A stretch of DNA of 64,000 nt from Pirellulaceae bacterium (GTDB lineage Bacteria; Planctomycetota; Planctomycetia; Pirellulales; Pirellulaceae): positions 96,871 through 160,870 of the forward strand of contig JANQLU010000098.1 in the NCBI GenBank assembly GCA_028280445.1, written 5' to 3'. The notes beneath the pieces are model-generated. The model had not been told where the DNA came from and did no database searches. It was given only the letters and a program-made list of their open reading frames with translations. Below, piece by piece: positions 17,814 to 24,886 of this stretch (position 1 is the first letter of the stretch; every line of letters begins with the position of its first letter). The translations under genes and the position numbers were made by a program.

Positions 17814-17850
17814 GTATTATTTATTTTTCTTTGCCTCAACCATTCATGAG

Positions 17851-17881
17851 AAACGGCCAACAACGTTGGCCGTTTTTTTTT
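17851..17881 (+). terminator. Intrinsic terminator of the sigma/CHAT/kinase operon
   Basis: A perfect 11-bp stem (17851-17861 with 17865-17875) closes on a three-base loop. It contains CGGCCAAC/GTTGGCCG and runs straight into a T tract. It lies about 40 bases after the small protein gene and before the converging aminotransferase stop, so it probably ends the whole operon. Confidence 0.9.
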
Positions 17882-17891
17882 GCTCAGTGTG

Positions 17892-19094
17892 CTAGCTGAC
17901 GCATTCTGCAGATTCCAAACAGCTTTGAATGATTTGGATGTTTTCGTCAAACGTTTCTGCCAACAACGGTCCAAATGAAAACCTGATCAGTTGCGAATGA
18001 GGACCGTCGTCTCCGCGACGATACATATCACACAATCGACCGGGCAGGATCGCAGCATGATGCTGAAACAATCGTTCATTAAACTGGTCGGCGGTTAGAT
18101 CGCCAGGCAATTTTCCCCAATGATAAAATCCTCCATCGCCCGTTGACAGCTCGATACCACATTCGGTCAACGCCTCTCGATATTTGTCACGTTGTTCGTT
18201 GTAAAACGACACTACCGCGTTGCGGGCATGTTCAACACGTCCTAATTCCAAAAGCTTGGTGACGTAAATCTGAGATGGACGTGATACGCCGCCCATCGCG
18301 ATCGAAGAAAAATTTCGAAAGATCTCGATGTGTTCTCGCGAGGCGACGACCCAGCCCGTACGCATTCCCGGCACCTGCAACCCTTTGGTCGCCGCGCCGA
18401 TGACAAAAATGTCGGTAGCATTGATGTCGTCGACATATTTCAAAGCACTGGTCGGACCGTTGGCGTTAAAAAATTCATACGCTTCATCGATGATCGCGCC
18501 GTGACCGCCGGCACTGGCAAAATCAACGAGCATTTTTAAATCATCACCGTTCCAGGTAACGCCGGTTGGGTTGCAGGGATTGCTGCGAATCGCCAACGTC
18601 CGGCCTCCAACCGCCGCACGGGCCGCATGATAATCTTCGATGGTCGGCCGAAAGTTGTTTTCCGCGTTGCTCGGAATAATTTGATGAGCTCGATTCAACA
18701 GTTTGAGTTTATCGTAGTACGGTGTGTATTCGGTCTCTTCGATAATGACTTGAATGTCGTCATGCAAAAACAACAACGAAGCGAGAATTCCCGGGCGTCC
18801 ACCGGCAAAAATGGCGACGTTTTCCGTTTCGATTCCAGCATCATAAAAATGGTTGTAATAATCGCGAATCGCTTCGATCAGTGGCTGAACACCGGTTGCC
18901 GACGGGTATTTGAGATCCTGCCAATCGAATTCGACAGATGATGGCAATTCCGGGCCGCCTGGTAATTGTGTTGTCAGTGGAAAACCTTGGGCCCACGGGC
19001 GGGTACCCGGATCTCCCATATAGTGTCCGGTCGCATCTTGAAATTTAAAAAGCGTTTCGTATACGCCCATCGGTGGGAATTTTTTGAGGAACAT
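17892..19094 (-). CDS. PLP-dependent aminotransferase, class I/II
   Basis: A 400-residue fold-type I aminotransferase. The cofactor-binding features are visible: a Gly-rich AGGRPGILASLLFL segment, SNPCNPTGVTW (the NP-x-NPTG block), DEAYEFF with the ring-contacting Asp and Tyr, the Schiff-base lysine in GAATKGLQVPGMRTGW, and a C-terminal Arg in QLIRFSFGP for the substrate carboxylate. The overall arrangement suits an amino acid aminotransferase, but substrate specificity cannot be read from sequence. Its nearest neighbours are a converging operon and gene-poor DNA, so context does not help. The ATG at 19094 gives a normal family length. Confidence 0.9.
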   Translation of the reverse strand: MFLKKFPPMGVYETLFKFQDATGHYMGDPGTRPWAQGFPLTTQLPGGPELPSSVEFDWQDLKYPSATGVQPLIEAIRDYYNHFYDAGIETENVAIFAGGRPGILASLLFLHDDIQVIIEETEYTPYYDKLKLLNRAHQIIPSNAENNFRPTIEDYHAARAAVGGRTLAIRSNPCNPTGVTWNGDDLKMLVDFASAGGHGAIIDEAYEFFNANGPTSALKYVDDINATDIFVIGAATKGLQVPGMRTGWVVASREHIEIFRNFSSIAMGGVSRPSQIYVTKLLELGRVEHARNAVVSFYNEQRDKYREALTECGIELSTGDGGFYHWGKLPGDLTADQFNERLFQHHAAILPGRLCDMYRRGDDGPHSQLIRFSFGPLLAETFDENIQIIQSCLESAECVS

Positions 19095-19155
19095 AGCGGA
19101 TATTTTGGTGCAGTGGTAATTTGATCGAAGGAACCAATTTACACGATCTGTGCGG

Positions 19156-19371
19156 TTACCGCATCGCCCTCGGTTGAAATCGTATCTGGTCCAAATCGGC
19201 AGCCAATTGAACCAATTTTGGACTGGCTGGACGATCGAAATGCTCGGGTTCGTCAGTGGCCAAAGAGGATACGTGGAACGCTTTTTCGACCTGTAATTTG
19301 GCTACGTCGAGCGCTGTTTCTTGACTATGGCTTTGCTGTTTTCTTGCCGAAGAAGTAGGGCCGGTTCCCAC
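19156..19371 (-). pseudogene. Possible gene remnant interrupted by a GTAG-type repeat
   Basis: A frame of 71 codons on the minus strand begins inside the palindromic repeat at 19355-19411 and then reads as ordinary-looking protein (ETALDVAKLQVEKAFHVSSL) to a stop at 19156. There is no plausible start outside the repeat and no ribosome-binding site. It may be the 3' part of a gene broken by repeat insertion, or chance. The family is not recognised. Confidence 0.25.
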
Positions 19372-19411
19372 CGGCCGTTTTGTCGGATTGGCCGGTGGGA
19401 ACCGGCCCTAC
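19355..19411. repeat. GTAG-headed palindromic repeat, copy 1
   Basis: A 57-bp inverted repeat with GTAGGGCCGGTTCCCACC at one end and its reverse complement at the other. Three more copies lie at 30678, 46992 and 63674. The paired hairpins with a GTAG head are the layout of REP/BIME elements. Confidence 0.9.
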
Positions 19412-20095
19412 AACGCACTATGAATCGAGGCGCATTGGCTTCGGCGCGAATTACGCACGGGTCAGATTCGAACCCGTACAGAATCAGATTTAGATGCATC
19501 ACGTACAGCCAAACCAAACTTGCGACGAGTTCCCGACGTGGGCAAAGTTGGGATTAATGGAATTTTGTTCCACTTCCGATCTATTCTACCGGCGGGTTTT
19601 TATGGACTGTTGTTTGTTCCGTTAATGAATTCCGGCGCAACACTTTATAACAACTTCTAACAATCAAAAAACTGGATGCTTCAACGCAAAAAAAAAGTGC
19701 GACAAATAGCGCTTTTGAGCGCCCAAAAATACTTGATTTTCTCGTTGCCCCTGCTCAGTGTGGAATCCGAAATCGCCAATTTTCATTAATCACCGTAATT
19801 CACAGTGAATTCGAGTTTATAGCCACTTTCACTCTCAAAAGCGACATGAATGACACGGTATTTGGTGTCCCCAAAAATCCCTGAATTGGCATTGGGTTGG
19901 CTGGCGGCATCAATCCAAGTTTTTTGACACCTTTACGTTGTGAAAATCGGTACTACGAATTTGCGAAGGTACAAAAACGAGTGTTTTTTTGTAATTTGAT
20001 TATTGGGATTCCGCTGAAGCGTTATTTGTAAGGCACCACCGTTTACATTTGTGCTCCCCAAAACTATCCCCGAAGTTCAACGGATTTTTGAAGTT
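19412..20095. other. Gene-poor AT-rich intergenic region
   Basis: About 680 bases without a supported intact gene. It holds a short inverted repeat at 19463-19483 (ACGGGTCAGATTCGAACCCGT) that resembles a tRNA T-arm but cannot form one. It also holds a start-less open stretch on the minus strand (19786-19932) reading like a protein C-terminus, and long A/T tracts. The promoter of the following sigma operon should lie near its right end. Confidence 0.5.
19786..19932 (-). pseudogene. Possible C-terminal gene remnant
   Basis: Between an in-frame TAA (19933-19935) and a TAA stop (19786-19788) the minus strand reads about 48 residues of protein-like character, including GIFGDTKYRVIHVAFESE and a C-terminus LEFTVNYGD. 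No ATG, GTG or TTG start is available at a sensible place. It looks like the tail of a decayed gene. The family is not recognised. Confidence 0.25.
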
Positions 20096-20719
20096 ATGAA
20101 TGGCGAACCTGTTTATTCCAATGGTGACGACGAATCCACAAGAACAAGTCTGTTGATGAAAGCCATCGACAAGGATACAGCTGCGTGGGATGCAATCGTC
20201 GAAATCTACGTTCCACTGATTCACATCTGGTGCCGTAAGTGGGGACTGTCCAAGGAAGACACGGAAGACGTTGGACAGGAGGCAATCACATCCGTGGTCA
20301 AGAGCTTGCACACTTTTTCAAAAAAGAATCAGAAGCGTTCATTCAGAAGTTGGTTGTACAAAATTACTTACCACAAAATGCTTGACGATCGGGAAAAAAA
20401 GAAAAGTTCCGCAAAAGGTGGTAGCGCCGTGGTTCAACAAATGTCTCAAGTGCCAGTGGAGGATTCCAATGAATGGCTCGCTGAAGACAAAAGGCTGATC
20501 TATGAAAAAATCACAGCTCAGCTGGACAACAGATTTTCGAAAAAACATGCAGATTGTTTTTTGGAATTTGCCTTCTATGGAAAACCGGTCAAGCAGCTTG
20601 CTGAAGAGTACGACATCACGGAAGGAGCACTTCATGTTGCATTTCATCGAATAAGAAAACTGATCAGATCGGAATATGGAGACTTGCTGAAAGGCGAGGA
20701 TGACGAATTAACGGATTGA
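20096..20719 (+). CDS. ECF-like RNA polymerase sigma factor, module 2
   Basis: About 207 residues. The start resembles many planctomycete sigma factors: STRTSLLMKAIDKDTAAWDAIV leads into region 2 with YVPLIHIWCRKWGLSKEDTEDVGQEAI, then SFRSWLYKITYHKMLDDREKKK. Region 4 (FLEFAFYGKPVKQLAEEYDITEGALHVAFHRIRKLIR) has a helix-turn-helix. The GTG at 20051 would add 15 residues, but the ATG at 20096 fits the family better. It is followed after about 20 bases by a kinase whose N-terminus carries a zinc-finger-like anti-sigma motif. That suggests the kinase holds this sigma factor inactive at the membrane. Confidence 0.9.
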   Translation: MNGEPVYSNGDDESTRTSLLMKAIDKDTAAWDAIVEIYVPLIHIWCRKWGLSKEDTEDVGQEAITSVVKSLHTFSKKNQKRSFRSWLYKITYHKMLDDREKKKSSAKGGSAVVQQMSQVPVEDSNEWLAEDKRLIYEKITAQLDNRFSKKHADCFLEFAFYGKPVKQLAEEYDITEGALHVAFHRIRKLIRSEYGDLLKGEDDELTD

Positions 20720-20738
20720 AAAGTATGTAGGGAGCACA

Positions 20739-22637
20739 ATGAGTTCCAATCCAGATGAAACAAAACTCGATTGTCCACATTTCGCAAATACAGAGAAATT
20801 GATCTTCGGAAAATTGAGCGGTAAACCCCTCGCTGATGCAATGGAGCATTTATTGCAATGTGACACCTGCAGTGCTCTGTCGGAAAATATTCCTGCCAGC
20901 GATACATTCGCACAGCAAAAGGAAGAGTTTGAATTTGCCAATGAAAGTGGAATATCGAGACTTCAGGATTTCGCCAGGAAACTCAAACTCGAAACCGACT
21001 CACAGCTTCACGAGACTCCACACGATGATGAGACAATGCCTGATCTGGAATCAATCAAGCAGGCACCTCGTTTCAGCTTGCCGTTTCAGGTTGAAAACTA
21101 TGAACTCGTCGAACTGCTTGGTTCAGGTGGATTTGGTTGGGTCTACCGTGCAATTGACCGCAAAATTCGCAGACCGGTAGCGATCAAAATCGGTTATCGA
21201 ACAGGCAGCAATTCGACCAAAAGGGCTTTTGACGAAGCAGCTGCGGTGGCGAAAGTTTCGCATCCCGGGGTCGCCACGGTTCACACGGTCGGGACATTGC
21301 CGACTGGCGAGGCGTATCTGGTCATGCAGCTGGTCGAAGGCCGAACACTTTCGGTTTGGGCAAAGATCAACAGACCTAGCGTCGACGAAATCATTGAAAT
21401 GGTTGCCAAAATTTGCGATGCAATTCAGGCGGCTCATGCCAAAGGCATCACTCATCGCGATTTAAAACCCGCCAACATTCTGGTGAAACAATCCGATCAA
21501 CCTGTCGTCGTCGATTTCGGACTTGCTCAAGATGAAACAAATCGATTCGAGCATCATGGTGAGATTGCCGGTACCTCTTCCTACATTTCACCAGAGATCA
21601 TTCAAGGAAATTCCAGCCAAATTGACGGTCGCTCTGATATCTGGAGCATTGGCGTTGTGCTTTACGAACTTCTGACGGGCAAACGCCCTTTCGATGGTGC
21701 GCTAGGACAGATGATCGACGAAATTGAAACACGGGAAGTCCGACCGATTCGCCAATTGAACGAAAAAGTCCCCGCCCCGCTCGCGGAAATTTGCGAAAAA
21801 TGCCTCAAAAAAGATCCGGTCGAACGTTTTTCATCCGCGAAAGATCTCGCCATAGAACTTCGCTCATTGATCAAGCCTGAAGTTAAAAAAAACGACTTTC
21901 AAATACGGATGACAATCGTTGTAACAGGTTTTGTTTTGATGGTTATGTCTGTTGTCGTCATTTGGAAATTTGGCGATTTGTGGCAAACCAATCCTTCCAA
22001 TGGCTCCGGCGGGCACCAAACGGCTGTTTTTAAGGAAGATGTTTGGAATGAACTCACTAACCCGACATTACATCTCGGTGCAGAAGGAACTGACACCGAC
22101 AAATGGTATTTTGATGACGCTGCCAAGGAAATTCATGTCGACAGTCAGTTTCCGATGTTCATAAAACTCGGTGAAACTGATCAAAACAATTTCAAATTGG
22201 CAGTTCAATTGCAAAAAAACAGTTGGACGGGCGATTTCGGGTTTTTCTGGGGAGTGGACCCAAAGCAACTTGGCAGTGATGATCCATTCGATGTCCAAAT
22301 GATTCGGATCAGGATCAAGAACGGTCGATTTTTATTGGAGCATGAACATCTGTCGATGTCGTTGCCTGACAACCATCCGGTGGCATCTAACAAACGCGAA
22401 GTTTCAAAATCGAAACTGCTCGACAAGCAGCACGGCCCCGAAGAAGTCCTATTTCAAATCCATGTAAGGAACGGTCGTTTACATGAGGTGATATTTGGCG
22501 GCGGTGGAAAGCTCTCGGGTTTTGAGCCAATTGAGCCGGGTAATTTTCCAGGTTCGAGGGGGATTTTTGGCGTCGTCAACGCCAGAGGAGCGACGAATTT
22601 TCGACGCGCCGAATTCATGCCCCTTGAAAGGAAATAG
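20739..22637 (+). CDS. Transmembrane Ser/Thr kinase with N-terminal zinc-finger-like anti-sigma motif, module 2
   Basis: A 632-residue protein. Residues 12-44 hold Cys12-x-His14 and His37-x3-Cys41-x2-Cys44 (EHLLQCDTC), the spacing of zf-HC2 anti-sigma domains. A kinase domain (about 120-380) follows with an intact glycine loop (GSGGFGWVY), Lys150, HRDLKPAN (Asp241) and DFG (Asp259). There is one membrane span at about 391-409. The outer C-terminal domain (about 425-632) is beta-rich, with GDFGFFWGVDPK and RIRIKNGRFLLEHEH, and resembles DUF1080/LamG-like jelly-roll folds that often bind carbohydrate. It lies between a sigma gene (19 bases upstream) and an unknown gene (one base downstream). 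A surface signal could therefore reach sigma release through phosphorylation; this is inferred. Confidence 0.9.
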   Translation: MSSNPDETKLDCPHFANTEKLIFGKLSGKPLADAMEHLLQCDTCSALSENIPASDTFAQQKEEFEFANESGISRLQDFARKLKLETDSQLHETPHDDETMPDLESIKQAPRFSLPFQVENYELVELLGSGGFGWVYRAIDRKIRRPVAIKIGYRTGSNSTKRAFDEAAAVAKVSHPGVATVHTVGTLPTGEAYLVMQLVEGRTLSVWAKINRPSVDEIIEMVAKICDAIQAAHAKGITHRDLKPANILVKQSDQPVVVDFGLAQDETNRFEHHGEIAGTSSYISPEIIQGNSSQIDGRSDIWSIGVVLYELLTGKRPFDGALGQMIDEIETREVRPIRQLNEKVPAPLAEICEKCLKKDPVERFSSAKDLAIELRSLIKPEVKKNDFQIRMTIVVTGFVLMVMSVVVIWKFGDLWQTNPSNGSGGHQTAVFKEDVWNELTNPTLHLGAEGTDTDKWYFDDAAKEIHVDSQFPMFIKLGETDQNNFKLAVQLQKNSWTGDFGFFWGVDPKQLGSDDPFDVQMIRIRIKNGRFLLEHEHLSMSLPDNHPVASNKREVSKSKLLDKQHGPEEVLFQIHVRNGRLHEVIFGGGGKLSGFEPIEPGNFPGSRGIFGVVNARGATNFRRAEFMPLERK

Positions 22638-22638
22638 T

Positions 22639-23853
22639 ATGCCAAAGCCTCAGAACTTCCGTACCATCCTGAAACAGATCTTGGACAACAGAGACCCAAC
22701 CCGAACTCCTCAACAAATTAGAACTCTGACCGTTGACATCGACGATCCTACCAGCGCTACGCCTGCTACCGTGAGTGTCGAAGATGGTGAGTGTGTTGGC
22801 AAAGTTCAAACTACCGGCGAAGTTTCTCACATCGGAACGCTACTCAGCGTTACGCTTACACTGAATGGAGGAAATGCGGTTGTTCTTTCTCCCAACCAAT
22901 TAACCAACGACAGTTGGAACGTCGTCATGGACGGAGCAAGGTGTGATGATTGTGTTGATCAGAATGGATTGAACAAACTCGTCGCAACAGCAGATTGGGA
23001 CCTCAATGGACAAACTGTGACTGAAGTTGACGAAGTTGTCTTTGACGGAGATTGTGTCACAATTCCTGAACCCACCGAATCTTCTAGTGTTTCGTCCTCC
23101 AGTGTTTCTGACAATTCAAGTTTGAAACCAACCATTTCTCATCGCAGCGCTGAGCGGGTTAGTCCGGTGAACATCAATGATGGATGGTATGAGTACTCGA
23201 ATATTTTGAGCAGCGACCCGTTTTCTCCAGGAAAACTGTTGCTCGATGAAAAAGGCAAGCCTCTCAGTCGCAAAGTAGTCGAGGTTTGCGTAACGTGCGA
23301 TTGGTGCCATCACGGTGATCCACAACAACGTTTTTGCCGTCCCATTGGAACAGCCATTCCAGCGCGGCCTGGTACTCGTTTTGGTCCGTTTGAATTTGAT
23401 GAATTGGGACAACGTGAATTGCAAGACGGTGACGACCACGACGAAATATCTTCAGAAAACGGATTGCCATTGGAGACCAGATTAATCAATCGGGATGGAA
23501 AAATTGTTTTCGCAAAATACCAGAAATGGTACATCCTTGATCGAGAGCCCTATCGATTTGCTCAAGTTCCCAAAGGCGCATGCTGTCTCTGTCAACTGGG
23601 AAGTCGGCGGCAGCCTAAAGAGACACAACACGTAATTGTTGCAACAAATCAGAATGATCCAGACAAATTCACACTGGATCCAACGCAACCAATTATCGTG
23701 AAATTCAACGATTCATTTTTTCCTTTAGGAAATTCAAACAGTGGTTCGGCATCACTCTGGATCAGGGCAGTTCCCGTTGATTCACGAGACGACGATCCAA
23801 GGCCGCCAGTGCGTCGCGCTAAAACACCCACTGCAGCTCGCAATCCAAAATAA
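22639..23853 (+). CDS. Cys-cluster protein of unknown function, third gene of sigma/kinase module 2
   Basis: A 404-residue protein starting at an ATG one base after the kinase stop, with AAGGAAA as ribosome-binding site; coupled translation is likely. There is no signal peptide or membrane segment. Residues about 25-140 are beta-rich with CDDC (102-105). A Ser-rich linker follows at about 146-162. The second half has a compact CVTCDWCHH cluster (217-225) with a further Cys at 233, and ACCLC (314-318). The C-terminal tail is Arg/Pro-rich. The paired CxxC and HH residues suggest zinc or another metal. I know no family that matches. Its position suggests it is the output or substrate of the sigma/kinase pair. 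Confidence 0.85.
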   Translation: MPKPQNFRTILKQILDNRDPTRTPQQIRTLTVDIDDPTSATPATVSVEDGECVGKVQTTGEVSHIGTLLSVTLTLNGGNAVVLSPNQLTNDSWNVVMDGARCDDCVDQNGLNKLVATADWDLNGQTVTEVDEVVFDGDCVTIPEPTESSSVSSSSVSDNSSLKPTISHRSAERVSPVNINDGWYEYSNILSSDPFSPGKLLLDEKGKPLSRKVVEVCVTCDWCHHGDPQQRFCRPIGTAIPARPGTRFGPFEFDELGQRELQDGDDHDEISSENGLPLETRLINRDGKIVFAKYQKWYILDREPYRFAQVPKGACCLCQLGSRRQPKETQHVIVATNQNDPDKFTLDPTQPIIVKFNDSFFPLGNSNSGSASLWIRAVPVDSRDDDPRPPVRRAKTPTAARNPK

Positions 23854-23867
23854 CACTTGATAACATT

Positions 23868-23912
23868 CCCGGCTTGCCAATCGTGTTATCGAACGGAAGC
23901 CGGGTATTTTTT
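23868..23912 (+). terminator. Probable terminator of sigma/kinase module 2
   Basis: Eight-base arms CCCGGCTT (23868-23875) and AAGCCGGG (23897-23904) can pair and are followed by TATTTTTT. The loop also holds GTTATCGAA, which can pair with a sequence just upstream of the first arm (23857-23865), so two folds compete. It lies 15 bases after the stop of the Cys-cluster gene. Confidence 0.7.
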
Positions 23913-23970
23913 GCAACCTTGCTCTGCAAGAAATTTGGCGAGCGGGTAATGGTGTACTCAAAATCGCAAC

Positions 23971-24043
23971 CCGAAGCGTGAGCGAGGGACCAAGACAGCC
24001 TGAAAAATCTAAGACAATCCTGGCCCCTCGCTCACGCTTCGCG
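23971..24043. repeat. Long inverted repeat, GAAGCGTGAGCGAGG type
   Basis: Arms CGAAGCGTGAGCGAGG (from about 23972) and its reverse complement (to about 24041) flank an unpaired centre of about 36 bases. A related element with a GCGCGAGCGAGTGG core lies at 42924-42999, and a half copy lies near 49540. It is a dispersed intergenic palindrome and carries no gene. Confidence 0.75.
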
Positions 24044-24163
24044 CTTACGATCGCGGGAAGTCGTTGGCTCAACTGGAGTTACAATTCCTAATGCAAAATC
24101 CTATCACGCTTCTGGTTGTGAAGTCCCATCACCAACACTTGTGGTACCGCTACCAGCGGCCAC

Positions 24164-24556
24164 CTATGAATGTGTTGGAGATACAATCGCAGTTACTTCG
24201 ATTTCGACCAACAATTCGTCATCGATCAAGCGACTGACTTCGACCATCGTTGCCGCGGGTTTGATGGTTTTGAAAAACTCGCCGTGTGCCGTTCCGATGG
24301 CCTCCCAATCTCCAATGTTGGTTACGAACATACGCGTGCGGACCACGTCACTGATCGCAGCTCCCGCGTCTTGCAGAGCTTTCTCGATTTTTTTCAAAAT
24401 GAAAATTGTTTGTGCATAAGCGTCTTGTGTTCCAACAACACGCTCCCCGTCAGTCGCCGTTGTTCCTGCCACCTCGATGACATTTCCAATTCGAACAGCA
24501 CGCGAATACCCGACAACATCTTCCCATTTTGCACCAGACGAAATGTTTTTTCTCAT
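24164..24556 (-). CDS. RidA (YjgF/YER057c/UK114) family protein
   Basis: A 130-residue protein with the RidA pattern: YSRAVRIGNVIEVAGTT near the N-terminus, QTIFILKKIEKALQDAGA, a conserved Arg in DVVRTRMFVTNI, and the C-terminal VEVSRLIDDELLVEIEVTA. RidA proteins form trimers and hydrolyse reactive enamines or imines released by PLP enzymes. This copy is of the paralogous subgroup with TRMFVTNIGDW rather than the classical RidA sequence, so its exact substrate is open. No operon partners are close. Confidence 0.9.
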   Translation of the reverse strand: MRKNISSGAKWEDVVGYSRAVRIGNVIEVAGTTATDGERVVGTQDAYAQTIFILKKIEKALQDAGAAISDVVRTRMFVTNIGDWEAIGTAHGEFFKTIKPAATMVEVSRLIDDELLVEIEVTAIVSPTHS

Positions 24557-24742
24557 GTTTTTGTGATATCAAGGTTGAGTAAATATATTGAAACAAGAAT
24601 TTATTATTGAATGTTTGCGTATCCTATCAATCGCTCGTGCAAGCTCTTACCTGCCCGTTGTGAACTGCCGTGGGTTATCCATCCAACGGCCCAATCCGCG
24701 AATGTTTCACTTTTTCTCAGCTGCACTCACTGGTGATCCCGC

Positions 24743-24886
24743 CACGTAGCGTTGATTAAATCAGAAAGCTGTGAATTTGAGCTGAGCGGCGAGGCGCTAG
24801 CCGGCGCTAGCCGCCGGTGAACCCTCAGTGCGGTAGCCAATTACTGGCGGGCGCCTCGCCGCTCATATTTAATCAACACTACCTAG
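24743..24886. repeat. MITE-like GAGCGGC element, copy 1
   Basis: An element of about 144 bp. It has terminal GCGTTGATTAAATC on the left and ATTTAATCAACACTACCTAG on the right, and an inner palindrome of GAGCGGCGAGGCGCTAGCC and its complement. The right end encodes the last five residues and the stop of the adjacent kinase gene. Five related copies occur at 37407, 43474, 46906, 52384 and 61514. Confidence 0.85.

Noticed and set aside
19463..19483. tRNA-like GGTTCGAAT sequence on either strand
   Set aside because: The flanking bases cannot form a T-arm of five pairs with a seven-base loop, and no acceptor or anticodon arm can be placed. It is a simple inverted repeat.
22495..22638. Upstream start for the Cys-cluster protein
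   Set aside because: The extension lies wholly inside the kinase gene, and the ATG at 22639 has its own AAGGAAA site.
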